Source of the DNA: Prorocentrum cordatum
Taxonomy: Eukaryota > Sar > Dinophyceae > Prorocentrales > Prorocentraceae
Length of the DNA stretch: 64,000 nucleotides
Assembly (NCBI GenBank): GCA_963575745.1
Contig: CAUYUJ010020156.1
Coordinates: 62,001 to 126,000, forward strand
Reading direction: 5' to 3'
This document shows positions 52,690 to 63,935 of the stretch, piece by piece. The notes under the pieces were generated by a model. That model saw only the letters and a program-made list of their open reading frames with translations. It had not been told where the DNA came from and searched no databases. A program made the position numbers and the translations under genes. The stretch's first letter is position 1. The number at the start of each line of letters is the position of its first letter.

Positions 52690-55020
52690 ACCGATGTATG
52701 CGGCCACGAAATAGGCTGCGGTGGTGGCATCCAGACGGTGGCATGTGAGCCTTCGGTGGAGCTCCCTCTGGAGCCACGAAACATGCGAGGGGCATGCCGA
52801 CATGTGCACGCACAGGGCAGAGGTAGGGATTAGAAGAGGGAGGAGGTTGGAGGTGAAGCGTGGCGCTCTCTCTTCAGAACGAAGACCCAATACCACAATC
52901 TGGTTGGGAGCACAAGCGTAAAACAACACATATCCGGGCGAAGCGCCAAACAAAATGCAGTTATGACTACCGTCGTTGTGAGTATCGCTTTAGGTGAATC
53001 CTTATGGGGCCACGAAAGGTGTGAGGGGTGTGTACCCAGATAAGGCGGCGACGCCTTGCGGACCCTGGAATTTGGGCCTTCGCTGGAACTCCCTGGAGGG
53101 GCACGAAACATGTGAGGGGTGTGCCGAACAGATGAGGCGGCGACGCCTTGCGGACCCTGGCATTTGGGCCTTCGCTGGAGCTCCCCATGGGGCCACGAAA
53201 CGTGTGACGGACACGCCGAATTGAGGCGGCGACGCCATGCGGACCCTGGCATTTGGGCCTTCGCTGGAGCTCCCCATGGACGCGCCTAATGCGTGAGAGG
53301 TGTGCCAGAATGAAGCGGCGCATTTGGGCCTTCGCTGGAGCTTCCCGTGGGGGTGCGAACCGTGTCAGGGGTGTGCCGAAATGAGGCGGCGACGTCATGC
53401 GGACCCTGGCATTGGGCCTTCGCTGGAACTCCCTGTGGGGAGACGATCCTTTTGATGACAGATCAGATCAGAAGCCATGCATTTGCAAGACGCGTTGGCA
53501 AACGCATCTGGATCACTATTGAACCCGTGCTCGGTGGTGTGCCTACCTCCAGGTTGCGATAGCGCGCGGCGGAAGAAGGAGCGCATCACGACTGTAACGC
53601 TGACACACAGAGCACAACGCGACTGTGAACCTGAACATACAGCGTCCGACTGCGAAGTGCACAACAGACAACCCATACAACTATCCGAACAGCAAGGAGG
53701 AGGGGGGAGAAGGAGAAAGGCAGGGAGGAGCGACGCCATGCGGATCCTGGAAGTTGGGCCTCAGTCGGAGCTCTCGACGAATCGTGTGAGGGATGTGCCG
53801 AAATGAGGCAGCGGCTTCAGGCGGACCATGACATTCGGGCCGTCGCTGGAGCTCCCCATGGACGCGCCAAACGAGTGAGGGGTGTGGCCGAATGAGGCGG
53901 CGACGCCACGCGGGCCCTGGAATTTTGGCTTTGGTTGGAGCTCTCTATGGGGGCACTAAGCGTGTAATGTGTGTGCCGAAATGAGGCGGCGACCCCATGC
54001 GGACCCAGGTAGTTGGGCATTAGTTGAAATTCTCTATGCGAGCTCGAAAAGTGTGAGAGAAAACTACGGAGGGCAGAGGTAGGGATGGGAGGAAGGGGAA
54101 GGAGGAAGAAGGACGCGGGGCGCCGTTTCTTCAAAACGAGGACCCAACACCACAGGTTGGTCGGGAGAAAACAACAAATTATTCAGGCGACAGGCCCAAC
54201 CATACGCAAGTGTGAGTGCAGCAAGGCAAGTGAAACGAAGGTGGAGTGACGAAACGAAAGAGCGGTGTTCCAAAATGGGCGGGGTGACGCCATGCAAGCA
54301 CTGCCGACTGCCACCCGGGCTTTGGGTCGAGCTCCCTGTGAAACCACGAAAGGTGTGCGGAGCGTGCCAGAATGGGCAGGGCGACGCCATGCGGGCGCCG
54401 CCACTCTGGCCTCGGTGGAGCTCCCCATGGGTCACGAAACGTGTGAGGGGTGTGCAGTACTGAGCCGCTGTAACGCCATGCGGGCGCTGCAGCTGGGGCC
54501 TTCAATGGAGCTCCCTGTGGGTCACGAAACGTGTGAGGGGTGTGTCGACATGGGCGGGGTGACGTCATGCGGGCCCTGCGGCTGGGGCCTTCGGGGGAAC
54601 TCCCTGTGGGGCCTCGAAGCGTGGGAGGGGTGTGCCGAAGAGGGCGCAGTGACGCCATGCGGGCGCTGCTGCTGGGCCTTCGGTGGAGACGTCACGAAAT
54701 GTCTGAGGGGTGTGCCGAACTGGGCGGGGTGACGCCATGCGGGCGGTGCATTTTTTTGTGCCCGGACAGAACACCTGGAGGTGCCCAAGGTGCCTGCACA
54801 TGCGGGCGGTGCAACCAGGGCCTTGGGTCCACTTGCCCACGGGGCCACGAAGCGTGTGAGGGGTGTAACTACTGAAATCGGCGGGGTGACGCCATGCGGG
54901 GGCTGTCACTGGAGCCTTCGGTGGAGCCCCCCTGTGGGTCACGAAACGTGCGAGGGGTGTGCCGAAGTGGCCAGGGGCAACGCCGTGCGGGGGCTGGCAC
55001 TGGGGCCCTGGGTGCAGTGC
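52690..55020 (+). repeat. 87-bp satellite, array 3, interrupted
   Basis: About 20 units in blocks 52725-52800, 52995-53450, 53735-54050 and 54240-55015, with unrelated spacers (52801-52994, 53451-53734, 54051-54239). Two spacers begin with the shared motif GGCAGAGGTAGGGAT. Later units run GAGGCGGCGACGCCATGCGG. Confidence 0.88.
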
Positions 55021-55089
55021 CGAGATGATCGTGCGGCGGGCAGGAGCAGGGATGTTAGGAGGGAGGCGAGGGGTGGAGTGAGTGAGGAG

Positions 55090-55352
55090 GACGCGGGCTT
55101 TGTTCAAAACGACGGCCGGTCATGCAAGATGGTCAATCGCGTGTCCGACGCCGGTTGGCGCGTCTCTGCAATTTTGCCTTCGCGGAGATATTACACTGAC
55201 GCTGAGCTGCTGAGTCTTTTCAAAGCCCACATTCTGAGTTCTCTCGAATACAGAACGCCAACCATTGCCCACGCTTTGTCTTCCGCCCTCTCTCTCCTGG
55301 ACGCTGTTTTAACTCGGTTTCTTCGCGCAATTCACGTGATGGTTCGGAACAG
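55090..55352 (+). pseudogene. Non-LTR (LINE-type) retrotransposon RT fragment
   Basis: The plus frame reads AILPSRRYYTDAELLSLFKA then HILSSLEYRTPTIAHALSSA and LSLLDAVLTRFLRAIHV. This is the region just after the RT palm in dinoflagellate LINE ORF2 proteins (RRFY...YK.H.L...E.RTPA..HA....L..LD..Q.RFLR). It is only about 80 residues; the catalytic FADD part is absent. Recognised from memory of the family, so moderate confidence. It runs into a GGA tract. Opposite strand to NAMPT. Confidence 0.65.
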
Positions 55353-55446
55353 GCGGGGCGATGGAAGCCAAGCGACCGTCGCGGCGAAGGGCGATGGGGG
55401 CGATGCGACACGAGACCCGATGCGCGCGGGGGGGGCTCCGAGAGTG

Positions 55447-55650
55447 GGAGGTGGGGGAGGAGGAGGAGGAGGAGGAGGAGGAGGAGGAGGAGGAGGAGGA
55501 GGAGGAGGAGGAGGAGAGGAGGGAGGAGGAGGAGGAGGAGGAGGAGAAGCAGTAGGAGGAGGAGGAGGAGGAGGAGAGGGAGGAGAGGAGGAGAGGAGAG
55601 GGAGGAGGAGGAGGAGAGGAGACGACGAGGAGGAGGCGGAGGAGCATGGA
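55447..55650 (+). repeat. GGA microsatellite
   Basis: (GGA)n, purest at 55455-55515. Confidence 0.95.
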
Positions 55651-55872
55651 AGAAAATAACCTGTTCGGCGGCGAGCCCAGGGGAAGCCACAGAAGGCGGG
55701 CCTTCTAAGAGAGAGGGCGTGAAAGGCCTCCGGCCTTCTATTATGAGACTGTCGAAGCCTTCACAGAAGAGGTGGCCGGCTTCTCAAAGGCCAGAGGGCT
55801 TCCGAGAAGCCCCGCCGCCTTCTGAGAGGGCCTGCACCCTCTCCTGTCCCCCGTGGGCTCGCCGCAGAATTA

Positions 55873-56059
55873 TGCACACACACACGCACGCACACACGCA
55901 CACACACAAACACACACACACACACATAGATACACTCACACTCACACACACACACACGCACACACACACACACACACATGCACATACACAAACACACACA
56001 CACACGCACACACACACACGCACACACACACACACACGCACACACACACACACACACGC
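55873..56059 (+). repeat. CA dinucleotide microsatellite
   Basis: (CA)n with CG, TA and CT interruptions, 187 bp. Confidence 0.97.
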
Positions 56060-56689
56060 TCATCGATCCTGGCCAGGCCCATCCTGGTCAAGGATCGGTC
56101 ACAATCGGGAGCCGAAGCTCTCTGGCCAGGTGGGGGCGGATACGCCCGGGACATGCGACATCAAAACGCAGTTCCCACAAGTCCCGACCCTTTCCCCAGA
56201 GCCGGCCTTGCATCCCGACTCGCTGTCTGACGGACCCGGAGCCTGGCGAGGGCTCCTGGAGGCTGAAAAAGAGCAAACAGAATGCATCGTGATCTGTGAC
56301 CTTCTCTCGACGCGAACATGCCCGCTTTCTGTCTCCAATGCTCGAGCAGACGGGACAGAGAAGAACGGAGGGCATGGCAATGACTCCAGGGCGCAGCCGC
56401 TGCGAGATCGAATGGGCCGCCAGTGCGTTCTCACGTCCATAACACACCGCCCACGTGCTGCGCTGCATCCCAAGGGTAACGGGAGCGAGCGATTCTTTCC
56501 CATCAGAGCAATCGATCATGCCTGTGACGTTAGATCTGCTCGTGCCGCATCTGGCCTTGCCTTGCTCCCGAAAGCGACGCACCTCCGGATAATCGGTGCT
56601 GCGCGCGCCTGTCACCCTCCAGCGCTGCCGCACGCGTGGACGGGGCAGGAACTGGCAGGACGGGACGGGCGAGGAGCAGAAAGAGGACA
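56060..56689. other. Intron DNA, nothing recognised
   Basis: A long minus frame crosses it but shows no family motif. Confidence 0.45.
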
Positions 56690-57000
56690 AGGAGAAACAC
56701 GGAACACGTGGAGGAGGACGTGAAGGAGGAGCAGCAGCAGAAAGGGGCAGGAGAAACACGAAGGGGAGGAGGAAAAGGAGGAGGAGGATGAGGAAAACTC
56801 GGAGGACGTGAAGGAGGAGGAGGAGGAGGAGGAGGTTGAGGAGAAGGACGTGGAGGAGGCGAAGCACGAGGTGTGGACACGGAGGACATGGAGGAGGAGA
56901 AGGAGGAGGAGGAGGAGGAGGAGGAGGAGGAGGACGTGGAGGAGGAGGAGGAGGAGGAGCAGCAGCAGAGAGACGCAGGAGAAGCACGGAGGGGAGGGCC
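56690..57000 (+). repeat. GGA/GAG-rich tract downstream of NAMPT exon A
   Basis: (GGA)n with ACGTGGAGGA interruptions. On the sense strand it is a CTC run starting about 60 nt inside the intron. Confidence 0.85.
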
Positions 57001-57047
57001 GTCGCTGGCGTCGCCGTCGTCGGCCCCCCAGGGCGCGCGCGCGCACC

Positions 57048-57149
57048 CTGGGTTCGCGAAGTGCTTCTCGGCGAACGCCGCCGCCTGCTCGATCTTCGCC
57101 TGGGTGACAACGGGGCCGACGAGGTACCTCTTCACGAAGTACTGCAGAC
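57048..57149 (-). CDS. NAMPT: NAMPT exon A (first of four seen), nicotinamide phosphoribosyltransferase
   Basis: NAMPT converts nicotinamide and PRPP to NMN in cytosolic NAD salvage. This 102-nt exon encodes LQYFVKRYLVG-PVVTQAKIEQ and ends FAEKHFANP. It matches the family segment GLQYILNKYLKG-KVVT that follows the N-terminal substrate-binding region. The exon starts with two bases (GT) of a Gly codon after a CCGAG acceptor preceded by a pyrimidine-rich run. It ends with one base (G) of the next Gly codon at CCCAG|GGTGCG, so the donor reads GG, or GT if shifted by one base. Phase 1 at both ends fits exon B exactly. The upstream exon, which should end in F-Y-G after a DSYK-type motif, was not found at 57150-64000. 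Identification rests on recalled family sequence; the match is strong over the whole exon. Confidence 0.9.
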
Positions 57150-57574
57150 CTCGGCGGGCGGCTGTGAACAGGAGGGGGAGGGGGGGAAGACAACGGGGAG
57201 GGCGGGAGGGATGAGGAGAATCGATCTTTGTCATCAGCTGTGGCGCAGCCCACATGCTCCGATATACGTCGGCGAGGCCTCTTAATTTGAGATATCTGAG
57301 CGCTGACCGAACAGAGTGGCTGGAGGAGGGAGGAGGGAGTTGGAGGAGGAGTTGGAGAAGGGCGAGGGAACGGGAGGAGGGAGTGGCAGGAGGACGTCGA
57401 CGGCGGCGGCCGAGGACGGGGAGAAAAACGAAAACGAGGACGAGGAGGACGAGGAGGACTAGAAACAAGCACGGGGACGAAGAGGAACAGGAACAGGATG
57501 GGGACGAGGAGGAAGAAGGGGAAGGAAAGGAGGAGAAGAGGCATGGTGATAGCTGACACAGGCTCCCGCGGCGT
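57150..57574. other. Sequence upstream of NAMPT exon A
   Basis: 57170-57210 is GGAGGGGGAGGGGGG on the plus strand, which gives the pyrimidine-rich acceptor tract on the sense strand. 57320-57540 is GAGGA/GGACGA-rich. No upstream NAMPT exon found. Confidence 0.5.
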
Positions 57575-57715
57575 GTTTGTTGCACAACGTCGCTATGCTG
57601 TGCTATACATGGTGTAATATATGTGGTGCCATCTATGGGGTGCAACATGTCGGTGCACTATATGTTGTGCAATTTATGTGGTGCAAAAGCATGTGGTGCA
57701 AAATTATAGCCGGAG
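57575..57715 (+). repeat. GTGGTGCAA repeat, block 1
   Basis: Units of 15-20 nt around TATGTGGTGCAA. Other blocks are at 59974-60045, 60300-60420 and 60970-61050. Confidence 0.7.
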
Positions 57716-57872
57716 TGCAGTATCCCCAAACAGGGTTTTTAGACCCACTGCGGTTTCCAAGGTCGATTGCGTGCCCGTCCAGTGCGGGCTGGCATTGGCA
57801 TGTTAAAACATAACTCCTCCTCCTCCTCCTCCTCCTCCTCCTCCTCCACCACCTCCTCTTCATCCCGAACGG
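57716..57872 (+). repeat. Spacer with CTC run
   Basis: (CTC)n at 57812-57850; no gene. Confidence 0.7.
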
Positions 57873-59900
57873 CATCTCGGAGCCCAAAGTTGCGAGAGTG
57901 TCTCCAGCGTAACGGGCTGGACCACCTCGCGCGCGGCATTTCGGACTCCAGAGTTGCGACGATGTCTCGGGCGAAACGTGCTGCGAGGAAGTCTCAGGCG
58001 AAACGGGCCGGACCACCTCGAGCACGGCGTCTCAGAGCTCCGAGTTGCGGGGGCCTCCTGGGGCCTCGTGGGACCTCCTGGTGACCTCCTGGGGCTTCCT
58101 CCTGGGCCTCCAGTGGCCTCCTGGACCCCACCTTGGGCTTCCTGAAGCCTCTTGGGGCTCCCAGGGGGGGATATCTGATATCTAACATGTGGCCGTCGGG
58201 GCCCCCCAAAATGGGGGGGGGGGGCCACAAGAGCAGCAAAAATCAACGAATCGACACCGGATGTGTATTACCTTGACACGTTCTGAAAAGGGGCCTCCTG
58301 GGGCCTCCTGGGAGCCTCCTGGGAATCTCCTGGGGACCCCTGGGGCCTGTCCTGGGCGTCCTGCGGCCTCCTGAAGCTCTCTGGGGCCTCCTGGGGCTCC
58401 CAGGGGGGATACGTAACATGTGGTCTTCTGGGCCCCCAGGCTGGACCACCTCGTGCGCAGCATCTGAGAGCTCAGAGTTGCGAGAATGTCTTGTGCGAAA
58501 CGGGCCGGACCACCTTGCGCACGGCATCTCAGAGCTCAGAGTTGCGAAGATGTCTCAGGCGAGATGGGCCGGACCACCTCGCGCAGGGCATCTCGGAGCC
58601 CAGAGTTGCGAGGATGTCTCCAGCGTAACGAGCTGGACCACCTCGCGCGCGGCATCTCGGACTCCAGAGTTGCGACGATGTCTCGGGCGAAACGTGTTGC
58701 GAGGAAGTCTCAGGCGAAACGGGCCGGACCACCACCTCGAGCGCGGCGTCTCAGAGGTCCGAGTTGCGAGGGCCTCCTGGGGCCTCCTGGGGCCTCCAGG
58801 TGACCTCCTGGGGCTTCCTCCTGGGCCTCCTGTGGCCTCTTGGACCCCACCTGGGGCTTCCTGAAGCCTCTTGGGGCTCCCAGGGGGATATCTAACATGT
58901 GGCCGTCGGGGGCCCCCCAAAAGGGGGGGGGGCACAAGAGCAGCAAAAATCAACGAATCGACACCGGATGTGTATTAACTTGACACGTTCTGATCGCGGG
59001 CCTCCTGGGGCCTCCTGGGAGCCTCCTGGGAATCTCCTGGGGACCCCTGGGGCCTGTCCTGGGCGTCCTGCGGCTTCCTGAAGCTCTCTGGGGCCTCCTG
59101 GGGCTCCCAAGGGGGATATGTAACATGTGGTCGTCTGGGCCCCCAGGCTGGACCACCTCTTGCGCGGCATCTGGGAGCTCAGAATTGCGAGAATGTCTTG
59201 TGCGAAACGGGCCGGACCACCTTGCGCACGGCATCTCAGAGCTCAGATTTGCAAGAATGTCTTGTGCGAAACGGGCCGGACCACCTCGCGCAGGGCATCC
59301 CAGAGCTCAGAAGTTCGAGGATGTCTCAGGCGGGCTCCCAGGGTCCCAGGGAGGATATCTAACATGTGGTCTTCTGGGCCCCCAGGCTGGACCACCTCTT
59401 GCGCGGCATCTGGGAGCTCAGAGCTGTGAGAATGTCTTGTGCGAAACAGGCCGGACCACCTTGCGCACGGCTTCTCAGAGCTCAGAGTTGCGAGGATGTC
59501 TCAGGCGACACGGGCCGGACCACCTCGCGCAAGGCATCTCAGAGCTCAGAAGTTCGAGGATGTCTCAGGCGAAACGGCCCGGACCACCTCTCGCGCGGCA
59601 TCTCCCAGGTTAGAGTTTCGAGGATGTCTCAGGCGGCCGGACCACCTTCGCGCAAGGCATCTCAGAGCTCAGAAATTAGAGGATGTCTCAGGCGAAACGG
59701 CCCAGACCACCTCTCGCACGGCACCTCGGGGCTCAGAGTTTCGAGGATGTCTCAAGCGAAACGGCCCGGACCACCTCTCGCGCGGCGTCCCGGAGCGCAA
59801 CTTTTCGAGGATGTCTCAGGCGAAACGGCCAATCCCGGCCAACTCAGAAACGAGAGTTGTGAGAATGTCAAGCGAAACGGCCCGGACCATAAAAATTTTG
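57873..59900 (+). repeat. 66-bp satellite with a 0.7-kb duplication
   Basis: Units read CTCAGAGTTGCGAGGATGTC, TCAGGCGAAACGGGCCGGAC, CACCTCGCGCACGGCATCT. The segment from 57873 repeats from about 58588 (offset near 710 bp), including ATCAACGAATCGACACCGGA at 58242 and 58949. GGGGCCTCCTGGG runs (58040-58170, 58290-58400 and their copies) separate the arrays. Confidence 0.9.
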
Positions 59901-59973
59901 TGAGGATGTCTCTGCTCCGACTTCCCTCGGCCGGAGTTAGCTTCTATCACAACAGCACCCCGTTCAGCACGCT

Positions 59974-60489
59974 GTGTGGGGAAAAATGTGGTGCAATCTA
60001 CGTGGTGCGGTATCTGCGATGCAATCTGCGTTGTGCACTGCAGGCGGCGACGGCGACAACATAGCAGCGAGACCTACAATCAGGCCCAGACGACGAGCGG
60101 CGACCAAGCGGCGACGGCGAGCACGGAGCCGCCAGATCGGCATGCAGGGCCAGTTCCTTAAGAGAGACAAGCAAGCCCCTAAGTGCAAACTCTATTCGGG
60201 GAATACGTGTGCCCATACCAGTATGACAATGAGTTACTGCGCATTCTATGCGTTGTCTGTGCTATGCAGCTGAGGTTGTGCACGATATTTGCTTTTGACT
60301 GCATGATGTAAGCTATGTGGTGCAAGCTGTGTGGCACAAGCCATGTGGTGTAAACCGTACGATGAGAGCTGTATATATTGTAAGCACTGTTGTGGCGTGA
60401 GCCATGCGATGTAAGGTGTGTGGCCCCAGCGCTGTAGCGGAAGCTCACTGGTGTGAGCCAAGTCGCCCCGGACTTCCTCAGTTTCTTCG
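59974..60489 (+). repeat. GTGGTGCAA repeats, blocks 2 and 3
   Basis: 59974-60045 and 60300-60420 repeat GTGGTGCAANCTATGTGGT-type words; 60046-60299 shows nothing else. Confidence 0.6.
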
Positions 60490-60640
60490 AGAGGAGGAGG
60501 AGGAGGAGGAGGCAGAGGAGGAGGAGGAGGAGGAGAGGAGGAAGGAGGGGGGTAGGAGGGGGGGGGAGGGGGAGGAGGAGGGGAGGAGGAGGAGGGGAGA
60601 GGAGGAGGAGGAGGAGGAGGAGGAGGAGGAGGAGGAGGAC
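60490..60640 (+). repeat. GGA microsatellite
   Basis: (GGA)n with a GGGGGG stretch near 60560. Confidence 0.95.
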
Positions 60641-61195
60641 TACGTGGCGCCAACTGTGCGGCGCCCACGGCCGCCCCTCGAGCGAGCCCTCGGTGAGCCC
60701 TCCTGCCGCGCGGGGCGCCACCGCTGCAAAACACCCGGCCGGCGGGGCGCTCGCAAAGCGCCCGCGGCTGGCCACCTGCTCACGCAGCGCACGGGGCGCC
60801 CACGAGGCGCCCACGAGGCGCCCACAAGGCGAAACATTAGCGAGCATACAAATCCCTCGGGCCACCCCTGTGCAAACATTGCGTGTCAGCGTGGAAACAG
60901 CAGTGGGATGCGACTCTCGATGTGGGGCCCATGCGCTGAAACATGCGTGCTGCTGTCTGCCATCTATGAGGCGCGTGGTGCAGAATGTGTGGTGCAAGCT
61001 ACGCGATGCAACTTGGGGGATGTAATGTATGCGGCGCGGTCTGTGGTGCAACTAATTTTCGAAGAGCTTGGAACCGTCAACTCCAATGCTCGAGCACATA
61101 TCCCACCCTTCCACTCGCAACCTGTTGGCAAAATGCACCTGGCGCAATGACGCGAGGACCGTTATCATGCAGATCTTTGGCTCAGGCGGGCGGGT
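60641..61195. repeat. Intron or flanking DNA with 12-mer and GTGGTGCAA repeats
   Basis: GGCGCCCACGA repeats three times at 60795-60832. GTGGTGCAA block 4 is at 60970-61050. No gene. Confidence 0.55.
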
Positions 61196-61405
61196 TGTGA
61201 TTATAGTGCTCGCGCTGATGACGAGAAAGGCGACAACGACTATGACGATGACTATGCTGATGTTGATGACGACGGACGACAATGACGACGATGATGGCCA
61301 TGGATGATGATGGGGGTCATGTGAATGACGACGACGGTGGCAATGATGACCCAGGCGATGATAATCATGACCATGGTGCTGGTGGGGATGATGAGGCAAT
61401 GCGCG
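61196..61405 (+). repeat. GAT/GAC-rich microsatellite
   Basis: Imperfect GATGACGAC and GATGAT units. Confidence 0.8.
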
Positions 61406-62190
61406 ATCATGAATCACGACATTATGAAATAATGTGTATAAGAACCGATGGCTGTTCACATGTTGATCATATGGTGTGAAACACCTACTTTTTGACACGC
61501 AGAGAAAAAACGGAAACATGGTTCTGGAACGAGTTCGACGTGCGCGTGTCGAGATGCGCGCTTGTGCTCCGCACGGCACTATTTGTAAGAATTGGCGAAC
61601 GCGCCAGGATTCGTGTATGTGTGCGACAACTGCGCGCATGCGGCCCGCATGGTCTCATCGGACGGAATGGCGAAACAAAATGCCGACCCCCGCTTGCCAG
61701 GACCGAGAAGGCGCGCGAGTTGATTGGCTGTCAACAGGTCAATCCAAACACGGGTCAGTCAAGCTTTGCAAGATCTTACAAGATCCTGCAGAACCCTGCC
61801 GGATCCTGCACGGTTGCCAAGATCAACGCACCCGTGCCTCTGAAGGATAATGCAAAATCCGGCGCTCTGGCTGACCCCCCCGTTCGCATCGACCCCCATC
61901 CCAAGGCTCCCGACCTCCCGTGGGGTCTATGTCCCGTTAGAGAAGGGTGGGGACGGGCCCTGGGGTGAGATGGGGGTGGGGGCACGACCGAGGCAACGCA
62001 CCCGGGGGCCTCCGGAGCCTCCAAATCCAGGCTCCGCCGCCACCAGGAAGTCCAATACGGCCGGACCTAAAACGGAAAAACATCCTTCGAGAACGTGAGA
62101 CCTTCCAACATCCAAACTGAAAGACATTCGAGGGTACCTCCCCCAGGATGCACAAAAACACACAAACACACACGACGAACTTTAGGGTAC
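61406..62190. repeat. DNA with two dispersed repeats
   Basis: 61855-61914 matches 45786-45842. 62122-62190 (CCTCCCCCAGGATGCACAA) matches 39523-39590. 61406-61740 has no gene. Confidence 0.55.
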
Positions 62191-63164
62191 CGTCCCGGAT
62201 ACAACCAGCTTCGGGAATCCAAAGCGAGCGTGGCCAATGTGATGGGCGACGAGGCAAACTAATTCAACGTGATCCGATTGTTGATAAAACGTCCGCATAC
62301 TTACCGACATCGTCGCAACATTTGGGTGCCCGTCCAGAAAGGAAATGCGGGGGCACGGCGCGAAAGCAACAACCATCCGCGCGCGCACCATGATACTCAT
62401 GCGCATGCCCTGCGCCAAGTTCGTGATGCGTCAACAACCACACCTGGATTGAGAGATAACGCTCCCAATCATACATCTTCGCCACCGCACTTGCAGCGGT
62501 TGATCTGCGTTCGGCTGTTTATTTCCGCAGCTTCGCTCCCCGCGCCGCAGCGAACTCTAGCCTGCGAACCATCGCTCCCGATGTGCGTAAACATGCTCAG
62601 CAAAGCCCAGCGCTTTTGGCTTCCAGCAAAAACAAAAAACGCTTAACAAAATCAATCGCAACCCCTTCTGCTGCCCCCCCGCGCGCTCCCGCCCCGCTCC
62701 ACCTCCGCCGCCCCGCGCGCCCACCTGAACGCGTCGGCGGTTCCGCGCGACCGCAGACTTGGACCACTCGCAACAAATCGAAAAAAAAACGCAGCCTAAA
62801 CCAAAACCACATCAACGTCCAAACGGGTGCGCTAACAACTGCTCACGCTCCATGCGACCAGCAATTATGCACGGGTCGGCAGCCACATCTTCGTCGATGC
62901 CCACGGCCACATGAGCACCCGCATTCGCAGGCAACCCACAACGCCGAGAAGGGAGGGGCGGGGGAAGGGGCACGGGGAAGAGATGGCGAGGGGGGAGGAG
63001 AAGGGGAGTGGCACAACGGAGAAGGGAGCGGCGGCGAAACAATCCGCCACTAATGCAGTCAGGCAGCCTCTAAAATAAACGATCCCCAAACGCCCCCTGT
63101 GTGACTGCATCTCTTCCCGTCGCACAGCACGTCGGCGACGGACCTGCGAGCGCCGACTCTCCCA
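62191..63164. other. Nothing recognised
   Basis: Moderate GC, short frames, no motif. In particular, no NAMPT N-terminal exon was found on the minus strand. Confidence 0.45.
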
Positions 63165-63935
63165 GTCACCAACTCTTCTTCCTCCTCCTCCTCAACACCC
63201 TCATCATTACCATTCGCAGCATCATCATCATCAACATCATCATCACCATCATCATCAGCATCAGCAGCAGCATCATCATCAGCATGATCCTCCTTCTCCA
63301 CCTCCTCCACCTCCTCCTCCTCCTCGTCCTTCTTTTCCTCATCCCATCTTTCCCCTCCCCTTCCTCCCAATTCCTCCTCATTCCTCCTCCTCCTCCTCCT
63401 CCTCCTCCTCCTCCTCCTCCTCTATCCTCTATCCTCTATCCTCCTCCTCCTCCTCCTCCTGGTCCTCCTCCCTTGTCCTTCCTGTCCTCCTCCTCCTCCT
63501 CCTCCTCCTCCTCTCCTCCTCCTCCTCCCCCCCCCGCCTCCTCCCCCTCCTCCTCCTTTCCCTCCCCTTTCCTCCCTCCTCCTCCTTCTCCTCCTTACCC
63601 CCTCCTCCTCCTCCTCCTCCTCCGTCTCCCCCTCCCCCTCTTGCTCGTCCTGGTCCTCCTCGTACTCCTCCTCGCCCTCCACCTCCTCCTCCTCCTCCTC
63701 CTCCTCCTCCTCCTCCTCCTCCCATCATCCCTCCTCCTCCTCTTCCCCCTCCCCTTCCTCCTCCCCCCCCGCCCTCCTTCCCCCCCGCTCTCCTCCTTCC
63801 TCCTCCTCCTCCCCCTCCTCCTCCTCCTCCTCCTCCTCCTCCCTCCTCCTCCTCCTCCTCCTCCTCCTCTCGCCCTCCTCCCGCCCTCCCCCCCCCCCCC
63901 TCCCCTTCCTCCTCCTCCCCCGCCCCTGCCGCTCC
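63165..63935 (+). repeat. CAT and TCC compound microsatellite
   Basis: 63185-63285 CAT/CAG units, 63290-63935 (CTC)n with CCC runs, ending near a poly-C at 63889-63900. Confidence 0.95.

Larger units (their letters stand above)
44894..57047 (-). other. NAMPT: NAMPT intron of about 12.2 kb (exon A to exon B)
   Basis: The intron is bounded by CCCAG|GG on the 5' side and GCGAAG|GC on the 3' side (minus strand). It holds the 87-bp satellite, two MITEs, an inverted-repeat element, a LINE RT scrap, a CA tract and GGA/TCC runs. The start is ambiguous by one base (GG or GT). Confidence 0.8.
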
